In this document: piece by piece, positions 21,333 to 33,523 of the stretch | How the letters are laid out: each line of letters begins with the position of its first letter | Position numbering within the stretch: the first letter of the stretch is position 1 | Assembly: GCA_015832175.1 (NCBI GenBank) | Contig: WJXW01000006.1 | Location: 1,116,001-1,180,000, forward strand | Reading direction: 5' to 3' | DNA: 64,000 bases | DNA from: Paraphaeosphaeria minitans | Taxonomy: Eukaryota > Ascomycota > Dothideomycetes > Pleosporales > Didymosphaeriaceae | Notes under the pieces: model-generated | What the model was told of the DNA's origin: nothing | Seen by the model: the letters and a program-made list of their open reading frames with translations, nothing else | Databases searched by the model: none | Translations under genes and position numbers: made by a program

Positions 21333-24228
21333 GGATGATCGCCGACTGGGGTCGAACCGGGTCGACCCAGATCGATTATCAGTACGGACGACAGTCCAAA
21401 CAAGACACTCCTGCGACACCTCTGTCCTACTTCCATCACGACGTCCACAGGACGCAGCACCAAACGGCGACGACCCGTATCTATACCGCCATCGGAATAC
21501 TTGACTGCGTCGAGTCAAGCAGTGGATCGTGGCTCCGACCACCGCTGGCCTCGGAGCACTTTCAGCCTTTGTGGGTCATCGTGCGATGTTTACACTCTAG
21601 CTTTTGCGGGGAAGCTCGAACTAAAGTAGAGTTCCACGAGCACGACCTGTTGGGGTTGTACATGTATCAAACATATAGGAGGAAGAAGAGAAGCACCTAT
21701 CACAGCAGCATAGAGTAGCACGCATAGCATGGGGGGGGGGCAAAGTAGCATATTGCAATGATGGCACCAGAATGCAATCATCACATAGGCATCATGTACT
21801 CGTTCTTGTCCTTGACCGTCTCACTTGCCAATCCAGCAGCTCGATCGACGTCCCACAACCATCTCGATTGACCTTGACCGGCTCCGCATCGCGCGTTCCT
21901 TTGCTGCCCGTCGCCCAGCCAGCCGTCGGCCCTGGACCCTTTGCAGCGCCGTCCTCATGCACACACACGCCCGGTCGCCCTCGCGCATAAGTGCGACCTA
22001 GCGCGCTGCACCCTCTGGGTAACACACGCCCGCATTCGTTAGAACGTGCGTGGACTCTGCGGGCTGCAAAGATCGGCGGCCCTGGCCCGCGTGCGCTGCT
22101 ACTTGCGCGGCGACTACAGCGTGTAGGCATTGCATTGGGGAAGCCGCCGTCATCCGTGCTGCACAGACGCTGAAGATGGATGCACCCATCTGCGCACTGG
22201 CCATCGTTGAGGGTGGCACCCACGTGCGGCCGGGGTGCTACGCGCACAACGTGGTGCAGGGGTCTGGGGGTGTGAGGTGCGCATCCGGGAGCCGATGCTC
22301 TCTAGTGGCAGGCCGTGAAGTTCTATTGAATCTTCGACCGTTCTACTGCGATGTGTCAAAGGTGGGTCGTGGATACGAAGTCTAGCTATCAAGTCGCGCA
22401 TAGAGTTGTCTTGGTGGTTGGGCTAGGTTCCTACGGACTGGCGGGTCACGCGATGAGGAGTGGTGTCAAAGAGTGTGATGGGACGGTTCGCTTGGGGTGA
22501 ACGACTCCATGCGTGCGTGTTGCTGGTCAAAGGAGAGTTATGGGTCCTTCTCAGAAGCATGCTGCGGAGGCTCATGCTTCTACCAAGCTGTGGAGTGTTT
22601 GCAGCTCACTCAGCCTCTGAGCGGACCTCAGCGCTTGTCAGAGAGTCCCCCAAGCATGCTGACATGCTATCTAAAAGGGGTCCAGGGCTACACGCTGTAC
22701 CATGGGTCATCGTACATAAGATCTATGATGCCTCAACTCTCAATTGGACTTCATTCCAAGGGATGTCATGTTTCCGTCCCTTCATCCGCTACGTGCAAAA
22801 CATGATGCACCTACGTAACCAGGACATCTCTTGGCTCAAGCTCAAGCTCAATCATCAGGCCTGCCTTCATCAACACCAACCATTATTATACTGTGGCCTC
22901 GATGATCCCGTGCGAGAAAAGGGAACCATGATCCAGCGGACGCCTCGAAACGACCCGCAGATCCCTTTAGACGCGCATTAGGGCTGCTCACTCACCGGTT
23001 CCTGGGGCCTTCTAGCGTCGTGTGCCGAACGCGCGCCGCATGCACATCGGCTTGATGGAGTCGTTTTGTTTGGCCCTTGCGGAGCCGCAGGCACGCAAAG
23101 GGGCTTATCGCGTACTTCGACGCACCGTCCGGCAAGAGTATCTAGGCTGAACGACGGTGCGATGTGCGCAAGCCCTTCCGGTGCGCACGCACCTATCTCC
23201 TTGCATAAGCTCAACACCAAGAGTGCCGTGAAATCCATCGGTGACGTCTCCGGCGCAGAGGCGTCGCGCGCACTACGCGCCCGCCGCGCAGAACAACCAC
23301 CGAGACGCTGAATTGTCGATTTACCTCTCTCATCGAAGGGTATTGACGGGCACCAGTGGGAAGAGACGTTGGCGGTCGTCGTTCCACTGTGCCTTCGCCA
23401 TGTGCAAAAATGTGTCTGGAGTGGCAACGTGCGTACATGCAGTCATGGTGCTCAGCGCGGACAGCGATGCCATGTGTTCGTGCGGTGAAAATTGCCAGAT
23501 CTCGGCAGCAGGGTACCCACTGCCGGGGACGACTGTCACTAAGCAGCTGCTAATGTGAATCAACAGCTGCACCTGCGGAACCGTTAGGTAGCGGACGTGT
23601 CGGTTGTCTGATTACAACTAACGTGGTTCCCGCGAAGTAGTTGGAGTCCGTCATAGTCCACCGAAAGCCACCTTGAGAGCTCGTTCAGCCAAGGGACACT
23701 GAGCTCAGCCATGCATTGGTGGAAGATCAGGATCCGGTACCAGCACCGGGATGCATCCGATTGAGAGCATTGCCCATTGGTGGAGGAATCTACGTCCGCG
23801 AGCGGCCGAGCATAGCGTTTGGTGAGCGTCCGTCCGGGGAACGTCCGATGGGATCTCCTCGCCGATGCAGATCTTTCCGATACCTATAGCCACATTTCAT
23901 ATGCACGCTTGCAACATTTACGGCAAGGAGCCGATAATTCGGGGACGTGACAACACCTCAAGACTGACGAAACGAGAACCATGGTCAATGCGATGCTTGT
24001 CCCGCTGTCGCCCCAACCCGAAGTAATAAAAAATTTAGACTGTTGAGGTTGATTGATATTGGGCAGATGTATCGCAGGGGTGGACGTGATCAGCAGTTGT
24101 AACCGAGGCAGCATCGAACCGCAAGGATGCACATGCAGAGCGGGTCCGCACGTTGCGAATCGAGTAGATGAGCACTGATTGGTGCTGTATATATACTAAA
24201 TGTAGACCTTAACAGATTGTCGAGTTGC

Positions 24229-24312
24229 CAGGGTCGCGAACAGGGTCGCGAACAGGGTCGCGAACAGGGTCGCGAACAGGGTCGCGAACAGGGTCGCGAA
24301 CAGGATCGTGGA
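24229..24312. repeat. 12-bp minisatellite, CAGGGTCGCGAA x 6 plus a worn copy
   Basis: Six perfect head-to-tail copies occupy 24229-24300, and 24301-24312 is a diverged seventh. Each unit contains TCGCGA. Perfect identity means recent expansion or homogenisation. As the unit is a multiple of three it keeps frames open on both strands (QGRE and SRPC repeats), which makes artificial-looking ORFs. Confidence 0.95.
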
Positions 24313-24339
24313 GGAAGCGGAATGCTGAGCGAACCTTCA

Positions 24340-24525
24340 CAGGAGGCAAGCCGACTCTCACACGAGGCAAGCCGACCTTCACACGAGGAAAGCAGGACGC
24401 GCAATACTGTGATCGAGAGTCGCAACACCTCCTGGCACGGTGAGTTACGTGTCAGCCTTACGAAGCTGCCAGCTGCCAGCTGCCAGCCGCAGACCGCAAA
24501 CCGCAAACCGCAGACCGCCATTCTT
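24340..24525. repeat. Further short tandem repeats after the minisatellite
   Basis: 24340-24395 holds three units close to GAGGCAAGCCGACYYTCACAC. 24470-24520 holds AGCTGCC repeats then GCAAACC/GCAGACC repeats. Several unrelated short arrays side by side suggest a recombination- or slippage-prone locus. Confidence 0.75.
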
Positions 24526-25549
24526 CAGACGCGGCACAGCCCCTTTGGAAAGCCTCTGACGCGTCGAGCGTGCGCCGAGTCTACCTAGAACTTTGCCAAG
24601 ACGAAATGCGGTTCTCCTCGATGGCCATGTTGCTGGAACTCCACTCATCTCCAGGAGCAGCGGACAGGTATCTTGTCACTCTGCGTGGTTTTTCCGCCGG
24701 TCCGGTGGACTTCTCGACGGCCTGCATGCATGTTGAGAGACACCGGTGGTGGAAGCGTGAAACGGAAAAATGACCAGGAGCAAGCTCGAATTCACAATAG
24801 TCTAGGTACATCTCAGTCAAGGCGCTAAATCTACAGCTAGGACCATGGAGGCAACAATGTTGGACTCGGTCGAACTATTCTTTAGCATGCACGCACGGAA
24901 AGCTCCGCAGGTGCGTTCATCAAGGGACAAGCGTTCCAACTTCTAAGTGCGTTTCATGGCTCACGGTGATACGCACACAATGACAATCTTTTTAGTGGTC
25001 CTCGTGGTGGTTGCAGTCGTAGGACTCCTCGTCGTCGCTCTTTGCCTTCTTCTTGTAAGCCCATTTGGGACCGACAGGAAGCTTTCCGTTCCTGAAACCT
25101 AGCCTACGAAGCTCACGGGGGTCTCTCCACCAATTTACATCACGAATACCATCGAACCCCGGGTCGATGTTCTGTGCAAGTCCCTCAGGCCATGCTGTAA
25201 CAAGCGCGAGCTTTCCCTCTCCCAAACGCTCTCCCCTGTAGCTAGTTATTTGTGGTCGTGATTGCGGCGACAATGGGAACGAGACTCACTCATCGTCCCA
25301 TAGCTTTTTCCCTTCGGCAAGCATCGCGCTCTCGGGACTCTGTGGAACGCCGCCCAAAATCGCATACTTGCGATATGCTAGAGGGCGTACCTCATCTTCA
25401 TCGAAGAGTTTCGTGATGTTCATGTCTGAAAGGTGGGACGCAAAGTCAGTGAAACAGTCGAAGACAAAGGGCTTCCAGTTGAAGTAGGGGACCATGTCCG
25501 AATCGTTCAGACATGCGTAGCAGCATAAGTGCTCACTTCGTATCCTAGC

Positions 25550-25554
25550 AAACT
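25550..25554. repeat. Target-site duplication AAACT, left copy
   Basis: AAACT precedes the left LTR and recurs at 33672-33676 right after the right LTR. A 5-bp duplication is normal for copia integrases and ties the two outer LTRs to one integration event. Confidence 0.85.
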
Positions 25555-25685
25555 TGTTGAATGGTAAAGTAGAGAGTATGAGTAATGGATTGATCTAGCT
25601 AGTGGGTGACGTATATATCAATAGAGGACTAGCTCCTTCCATGGGCGCTAGGCACCTTCCGGCTGCACCGGAAGTTCCTTCAACA
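25555..25685 (-). repeat. LTR-A, complete 131 bp
   Basis: Full-length copy at the 3' end of the element (minus orientation). It keeps TGG and GTGACG where LTR-C has TAG and GTAACG. Directly followed on the plus strand by TGAGTAA, which belongs to an incomplete second LTR. Confidence 0.9.
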
Positions 25686-26199
25686 TGAGTAAGGGCCTGT
25701 TCGGTGGGCGTGATCTCAAATCGTGATCTGGGCTTGATCTCGCCTGGTTTCAGTAAAGCGCTGGCGTAGAATTTTTTGTTAGTGTAGCCATACAAATTGT
25801 TCTAAAGACCCACTTCTAACGTACCTAGATTAACCTATATTTAGTGACTACTTATCTAAAAGTCTTATCTTGTTAAACTTTAGTGTTATTATTAATTAAT
25901 CCTTTATACTAACTTTAAGTACTCTAGCGTGTAAGGTGTCGCAAGAGCTCTTATAGAGCTTAACGCCTACTTTATTACTAATATTAACTCTCTTTCCTCT
26001 ATTATAGACGCTAGCGTTATCTCTATTAACGTTTACAGCGTTACTAACGCCTAGAGGGAGCTAAGGTTAGAGTCTATAGTTACTATATATAATTAAGACG
26101 CTCCTCTTAGCGCTTGTAAAGTAGGTAAAGGACTATAGGCAATATATAAATACTAGTTATAAAGTAATAGCGTAGCGCGTAGTAGCTAAAAAAGTAGCC

Positions 26200-27230
26200 T
26201 TAGTGTCTCTACTAGGCGTAGTGTTATCTATCTAGTAGTATAAAAATCGCTATAATAGCTGTAAGATAGACTAGAAAGTCTAGTAAAAGCTAAACAACTT
26301 CTCTAGATTTGCTATAAACAAGTTTAGCGTTATTGTAAGAGACAGCTAGGCGCTAATAGAGTACTTTAAGAAATACCTAGACGCTTAAAAATATTATACA
26401 AAGCCTCTAGTATATAAAGACCTACACTAGTAACTATTTAACAGCGTAATTACTAATAGAGCTAGGGCAAGAGATATTAATTAATTAATTACAGTAATAG
26501 TTAAAGGTAATAGCAAAGAGAATAGTAATAAGGCAAAGACTCTAGGGCTTTATAAAAGGCGTATAGAGATATTAACTATAGTAGAGAGATCTTATAAAAA
26601 AATAACTTTAGCTAATAAGTTAAGTAAGTAGGTTAGCAATATAGCTGTAGAAATTAGAGGATTAGTAGAAGCTCTATTAAAAGATCCTTAGCAAGAGGCA
26701 ATTAATTATTTTATAAGGATATACAGCGTCCTAGATTACTACTTAAAAATACTAATTGCTAAGCGTTTTAAGTTACTCTTTATTACTAAGCTCTATCTAA
26801 GTCTTAAGCTTTAATTAGTGTAGAAAACCTAGGTAAAAAATAAAGTAAATAAGCAGCTAGGTGTCCTACGCGACAAGCAGCTGCGGCTATACGCTATTAG
26901 GCTAACTTAGGAGGGTAATAGTAAGTTAAAAGAGAAAAAGTAAGTTGTAGAGTTTCTATAGAAAGTTAATAAGTATATAAAAGTAGATTAGCGCAACGCG
27001 CTAAGACTAGTAATAGTAGTCTATACGCTAGTTAGTGTTTTACTTGCCCTCTATAGTATCGCTGCTCTAGTAACCTACGCCTTCTTTCCTACACTTTACT
27101 TTCCTAAATTACTTATTTATACAACGCCTATATCTCCTCTACTATCTTTTTGCGCTGCAACTCCTGCTCCTCCCTTATTAAAGGCTAATTTATTAGGCGT
27201 TAATCCTCCGCAATAGTAACCTCCTAGAAA
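26200..27230 (+). pseudogene. Harbinger second ORF (probable DNA-binding partner), decayed
   Basis: In one plus frame, reading through TAG/TAA codons gives a continuous charged protein: around 26310-26400 ALIEYFKKYLDA, then near 26690-26870 EAINYFIRIY and LRDKQLRLYAIRLT. Harbinger elements typically carry a Myb/SANT-like partner protein and this is its likely remnant. I cannot confirm the Myb fold by eye. Stops replace mainly Gln and Trp. Confidence 0.5.
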
Positions 27231-27239
27231 AAGTTCTTA

Positions 27240-28430
27240 TGCCGCTCACTAGCGTACGTAGGTAGCTGCTTAAAGTCTTTACCTACGCTGCCTATTTAAT
27301 TAATTAGATTATATATAGCTATAAGAGCGTATATAAGCTTAACCTAAGTTACAACATTAAACTTATAAAACCTATTAAAAATCCTCTAATAACGCTTAAA
27401 GACGCTAAACGTACACTTAATAATATTTTAGAGACTACTATACTAGTAATTAAATAGCTCTTCTACTATTTAAGGCCTACTATCTAGCAGCTGCGCTATC
27501 TCTTAAAAGTAATAGCGTACACCGCGATATAGTATAAGCGTTATATCGCTGTTTGTATACCTAGCGTCCGCTAGGTAATATTTGCCTAGAAGAGCTATAA
27601 ATCCTTATTAATAAGCGTCTATAAGCACTTAGGCGTTATAAGCGCTACCCTCCTAGCTAGCTAAAACATATATAAAGTTTATATTAAAGTTAACAGCTGC
27701 TAATACATTTTAGGAGAGGTATCTATAGCAATTTCTATATTATTTAGAGTTATCTACTAGCACGTAGACTTTAAAGTTTAACCTATTAAGAGCTCCTACA
27801 TAGTCCTTAAAGAAAGGTATATATTTTAGGTTATTACATATAGCCTCTAGGTAGGCGCTAGAAGGCAAATATACGACTTCTAGGTATAGTAAAAGGACTA
27901 TAGTAAGGACTTTGTAAAAGTTACTACTAATATTAGCAAAAGTTAGGTAAAATCTCTATATACGTATATAGTAATTATGCTTAGCAAGTGCCTATAGTAG
28001 TGTTTAGTTTCTTGCCACCTAGCTCCTTACGCGTAGACATATAGAAACGTAAGTACTTTCTCCTTAACCTTAATTTGTTAGCTATCCTTAATATGTTATT
28101 TATAGTAAGTAATAAGAGCTTTAAAGGTGCTCTACTAGAGTTGTGTCTCCTTATATAAGTATAGGTTATTAATAAGGCACCTAGCTAGCTAAGCTAGATC
28201 TAGGCACATGTTCTTTGCGCATTTATTTACGCCTATAAGTAGAGCTATAGTTCTCTCTACAGTATTAATTAACACTAAAGTTGTTGCTGTTAACGCTCCT
28301 ATAACACCTATAAGAGCCTCTCTACTAAGCATTATAGCGTTAAAAAGCTCTAAGATTAGGCAAGATAGACCTCTTAACCTTATACTTAGTTTAACTTATA
28401 ATCTCGCGCTTAAATAGGTATAAACGTAGA
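27240..28430 (-). pseudogene. Harbinger DDE transposase (DDE_Tnp_4 type), decayed
   Basis: On the minus strand, 27646-27460 reads SAYNA, then GKYYLADARYTN and LYRGVRYYF, then ELFNY; 27440-27360 reads IIKCTFSVFKRY. These match the late part of the PIF/Harbinger DDE domain, with LADAGY, YRGVRYH, ELFN and IERxFGxLKR-type motifs. The second catalytic Asp is in LADARY. Frequent TAG/TAA interruptions mean it cannot be translated. Confidence 0.85.
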
Positions 28431-28709
28431 TTCTGTTAGCACTAGTAGGGTTTAATTTAGCTAGTTAATTACTTCTAGATTAGACCTCTATTTATAACGT
28501 TAAGATCACGCTTAAACTAAACACAGCGTGATCTTAATGTGAGCCTAACTAGATCTAGTAATTGAGATGAGATTAAGCCTCTAGATCACGTCTACCGAAC
28601 AGGCCCTAATGGATTAATCTAGCTAGTGGGTGACGTATATATTAATAGAGGACTAGCTCCTTCCATGGGCGCTAGGCACCTTTCGGCTGCACCGGAAGTT
28701 CCTTTAATA

Positions 28710-28722
28710 GTCCTCCCAGGCG
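28710..28722 (-). other. Polypurine tract next to LTR-B
   Basis: On the minus strand CCTGGGAGGA lies just before the LTR-B start, the expected plus-strand priming site of an LTR element in this orientation. Confidence 0.6.
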
Positions 28723-31700
28723 GAGGTGCCTGTATACCGTAATTTAATACCCAAATATCTCAATTGTAAGGTTCTTTTTAGAGTTGTCAGATCATGTCTA
28801 TTAGCCTCATTAGGGTAGGTAATAGGAGCGCCTTAGTACATAGATCTGCTAGATTGTTAATTAATAGTATATACTTAACTATAAATTCGCTATTTAGGTA
28901 TCTCTCTCAAACAAAGTAGTAATATATACTAATATATTTAGATTTGGCTGTTAGCTTCTAATCCTAAACTAGGGTAATAGCAGCTTTATTATTAACTAAG
29001 AGTTAATAGGCAACTTAGGTATTAATTATCTTAGACATAGCTTGTCGCACCTAGATAAGGTAGGTAGCGGTAAGTAACGCTACTATATATTTAGCTTCTA
29101 TAGTACTATAAGTAACATAACCTTGTTACTTATAACTTTATGTAATAGTAGTAGATAACGCCTAAAGTATAAAACCTAAAAATAACTTTACATTATCTAG
29201 GTCTATTCTAAATAACGCATCTAAGTACATGTCTATAGTAATAACATAAGAGTTAGGGTTAATAGAGGAGATCCTTAATTGTCATTCTGCACCACAGAGA
29301 TATCTTAACACCTAGAACGCTAGCGCAAGATAAGTAGTTAACAGATTTAAATTATATAATCCTATTATACTAACTAGGTAGGACAGGTCTGGTCTTAAGA
29401 CAAGAGCGATGAAATTTACTAACCTAATAATTAACTAATATAATTATTATTGTTTAGGATCTGCTAGTACATTAGGTAATAATCTTAGGGGGAACGTGTT
29501 TAGATCTAGTGGAGTTTTCCTTAGATTGCATTTATCCATACTATACTTTTGTAGGACGGCAAGGATATAGGTAGTTTAGTAAATAAATATACTGCCGTTT
29601 TTATTATAATTAATTTTAAGGCTAAGGAGAAGTTTTAGTTAACCTAGATCTTTATAGGAAAACTGTTGTCTAGTAGAATGCATAAATAAGTTAATGCTAT
29701 ATTTTGTACTAGCTATTAGCACGTTATTAACGTATATCCCTAGTATTAATTCTGGGCTAATAAACACACATAGGTTAAAGTCCGCCTATCTAAATTAAAG
29801 TCTAACAAAAAAAGTGCGTAACACTTTATACCACTCTTATCCTAATTGCTTAAGGCCATAAAGCGTTTTTAGGAACTAAATAACTAATTAAGGATTACCT
29901 ATACTTTCTAGGCATTAACTGTAGATAAGGTTTAGTAGAAGGCTATTTAAGTATACTATATTAAAGTCCAGTTACTGTAGTCCCTAATGTTATATTAACA
30001 CTATAAATAATATTATCCTTAATGATTTATATTATGCCACTAGTGAGTATATTTCTAGGTAGTCTAGTCCTAGTTATTGTAAAAAGCCTTAGGCGACTAA
30101 CCTTGTCTTACGCTTTACTACCTTATCTTATTTATTCCTCTTAGTGTTAAATACCTATCTTGTACCTACTAGCTTTGTATTAGTAGGTATTTTATCTTAA
30201 TATATAATCTCCTAAGTATAGTTTTTAGTATATGCTCGCAATTCATGTTAGATAGGTTCTCGCTATATTAGGCCACGGGCCTAGGCATCTAAATAGGATA
30301 GTAGTGTTTCTTTATTAGTGTATACTAATGTTCTATATACAGCTATCTTATAGACCTAGATGTCTTTATTTGTTAAGGATGTTAAGGGTTAGAATTCTAA
30401 AGTTGTATCGCAAATAGTTAGACTATATTAGTTTAATAGTAGTTTACTAGGCTAATACAGTAGTCTTACTACCCTACCTAATTATGTTGTCTATTCCTTA
30501 GGTGTGGTAGAAGAACTTGTTTATAAGTTTGTAGTTATTACTAATTATCTTAGTAGCGAAGACAGTAGGTGTATTATAAGTTACGTTAGTAAGGGTAGGG
30601 GATGTATTGTAAGTTACATTATTTATAGGGAGGTAGATAATATTTCTTATTATAATATATTTGTTCGCGTAATTACATCTTAATCCTGTGTTAGTCGTGG
30701 TTGTTAGGACGAATTTAGTAATCTAATTATATTAGGTATCTCTTTAGTGTGTCCTCTAACCTTTAGGGCCTCTAGTTTCAGAGGTTCTAGGAGAGGGTGT
30801 TAATAAGAAACTATTTTGCGAATAGTGTTTTAAATAAAGGCATTAAAAAGTAGCTTATCTAATAGCACTGCAAAGGGTTAGTACTAAATATCGTAGGACT
30901 TAATAATCTATTATCGCGATAGGATAAAGATTTAGGCAGTTTTAGTGCTACTGCTGTATCCTACAAATATACTAGTCTTAGCGTAGTATAGGAATTTTAA
31001 CCCTAGTGCGCGTGTCTCCTTTAGTATATAAATAAAAGCCTTTGTGCTAAAAGGATAGAGGTGTTTAATAGCTAGTTTTTCTTTATAGAACTACTTATGT
31101 GGTGTTTGCTTAAGGGTATTAGATAACGTTAGTAGAACACTTATTAGAAAATAAGCTGTTGCAATAGCCTCACCCTATAGTAAAAGAAGATTATTAGAAT
31201 AGATTATAGAGTAGGCTATCTAGGTAATAGTGTAATTAAAACGCTCTGCTATACTATTAAGCTTATAATAGTATAGTAGTACTGTGTTATAGTGTATACC
31301 TTAGTTGCGTAAAAAGGTTTAAAGTGATGTAAATATATACTTACCTCTATTATTAGTTTTAAAACGTTAAAAAACTTATATTAGGACAATGTTAGACACC
31401 TTATATTCTAAGAACTAACACTTAAGATAGGCTATAAAGTCTATAATAGCTTAAGGTGTATCTGACTTCTTCTTTAGAAACCTAACCTATAGGTAGTGGG
31501 TAGCACTATTAATAAAAGAGATATAGTATCTCTTACTACTAAGGCTCTTTGTGCTAAACTATCCTAATAGGTCTAAACATATAACCTCTAGTAGTTTAGG
31601 TAGATGTATTATTTGCGTAGTTTCTAGTATAGGTGTTTTGTGGATAGACTTGGACAGGACGTATATGTCGCAATAAAAGTTAGATAGTCTTAAGGGTATA

Positions 31701-33523
31701 AGGTAAGCGTTTTAATATAGTCTTTAAGGGTTAATAATATTACAGTGTCTAATAGTAGTATACTATTTTTTAAAGGAACTAAAGTACGCTATTACTATTT
31801 TGCTATGTTTTAATATTTTATCTTTATTTAGGGCGTTTAGCGCAGAGACAGGAATAGTGTTATAGGGGACAGCGTTGTTGTTAGTCTAAATTTAGACAAC
31901 TCTATCTAAGTAACGTGCCTATAAGACACAGTTATTGTTGCGAAGGAGGTAAAGGTTATTCTTAAAAGCCTATAGTTTAAATCTCGCGCGAATGTAACTC
32001 TATAAGAAAAGTCTTATTATAAATAGGTCTCTACTGTAGAGTGTATTAGTAAGTTTGGCGATCTTTGTTAAACTATTAGGGAGATAATAATAAAATCTAA
32101 TTATTCTAACACCTTAAATAGAAAGGCGTATGCCTCTAGTAATAGTAATTGTTCTAGAGTCTAGAAATAGGCTTAAGAAGTTATCTATATATCTAGACAT
32201 ATACTATAAGGCGCTAGTGTTAAATAACTAGACTAGAGTAGATGTTAATAGATAAGAAAGAGACATAGTTTAGGCACTTACTTTATTATAGGACTATTTT
32301 TTGTGCACATTAACAACTAGTATAGCGTTAGCGATAAAGGCGTTAATGTTAGTGTTACTATTATTATTATTATTATTACTAATAATAATAGCTTTGTTAG
32401 CTTTCTAACACTTTATTCTATATCTATTTATCTTTTGTCTAGTCTGCTTTACTTTTGCGTAGGCCTATGCTTAGGTCTTTTCCTGTTTATCCTTATGCTT
32501 CTTTAGTTAGTTACAGTTAGTATACATATAACTAATAAATATTATATTATGTTTTTGGCACTAGGTGCACTCTATAGGTGGTAGTTTTAACCTAGTGTAT
32601 GCCGTTTAGGTCTAGATAGCATAGGCGGTGTTCTTAGAGTTAGCAGCATTAAGGGAAAACTTCTCTAATATATCTAGAATTTTAGGTTTAATGTCCTAGA
32701 ATACTGTAACACTGTAGGTGGCTAGATTATTAATAATATTATCTATAACCTCTAGAAAGGTTGCGAGAAAGAAAGAACCCTTAACCTTATTACTTTTAAA
32801 TATAGTTCTTATAGCAATAGCAATAGGTTAGGTAGATACTATAGTTCTCTTAGATATTCTTGTCCAATAGGCATAAAACTTGTTAAAGTGGCCGCAAAAG
32901 TTATCCCTGTCGTAGTAGTAAAGGTTAGTTAGACTGCAAAAGAGGAGGATTAATAAATTACTAGTATCTTAATTAAATCTATTTATTAGGTATTCCTATG
33001 CCTACAGTAAGGTTTCGTAGTTCACCACTACTATAGTAAGGTTGTTGTGTATTAATAATAGGATTATTACTATTATCTTATTGTTGTTAGCTTTCTATGT
33101 CTTAACAGTTTCGCTGTAGATAATTAGGGCCGCAAGATTAGTGTTAGCTAGTAGTGCTAGGCGTAGTTTCTTTTTTAAGATAATAGGCTAGAGGCCCGTA
33201 TATTAAAATGCAATTGTCTAGGCTAATTAGTACTTTAGGAAGTTATTACTATAGGTGTTTAATTATAGCAGTGATAACAGATCTAGCTTAAAGCTAAAAG
33301 ATAATATTATAATAGTAATAGTTAGTAGTTATAATAGTAGTTATAGTTACTGTAAGTGTATTGCGGCCTATAAGAGTTGCGGCTAGTGTAGTGTAAGGTG
33401 TCCTTTTTATTAAGATCTTAGAACGCAGCGGCAGTGGCCTTAAAAGGTATCGCAATAGTATAGGATCTATAAAAGAAATCTATTACTATAGGTGATCGCA
33501 ATAATAGAGTATCAGCAGCGGGA

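Larger units (their letters stand above)
21333..24991. other. Gene-poor stretch, repeats at 24.2-24.5 kb
   Basis: Several frames of 100-170 codons lie on both strands without domains or clear splice sites. A run of ten G sits at about 21731-21740. Minisatellites at 24229-24525 are listed separately. I cannot support a gene here. Confidence 0.5.
25693..28606. mobile_element. PIF/Harbinger DNA transposon, RIP-decayed
   Basis: 2914 bp with inverted ends GGGCCTGTTCGGT, 24-nt arms that match except for two G/A differences, flanked by TAA at 25690-25692 and 28607-28609. Three-base TWA duplications and GGGCC-type ends are PIF/Harbinger hallmarks. It holds two convergent broken reading frames: a DDE transposase on the minus strand and a second protein on the plus strand, the two-gene layout usual for this superfamily. 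TA dinucleotides are extremely common while CA and TG are scarce. Confidence 0.88.
25686..28709 (-). repeat. LTR-B, incomplete and split by the Harbinger element
   Basis: Bases 25686-25692 (TGAGTAA) and 28607-28709 together match LTR nucleotides 25-131, counting the TAA duplication once. The first 24 nt of the LTR are missing and LTR-A abuts directly. The right part has extra changes (TCAACA to TTAATA, GATC to AATC, CCGG to TCGG), mostly CA to TA or TG to TA. Confidence 0.85.

Noticed and set aside
21731..21740. Run of ten G as a regulatory element
   Set aside because: Simple homopolymer, no context, possible sequencing length error.
22978..23427. 149-codon minus ORF
   Set aside because: Mirrored by plus ORFs, no domain, no promoter or splice features.
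24229..24312. CRISPR-like array of short repeats
   Set aside because: Units are 12 bp, contiguous and without spacers; the genome is eukaryotic. It is a minisatellite.
25693..28606. hAT transposon, because GGGCCTGTT-type ends also occur there
   Set aside because: hAT makes 8-bp duplications; here only TAA is duplicated, and the remnant transposase matches the Harbinger DDE motifs.
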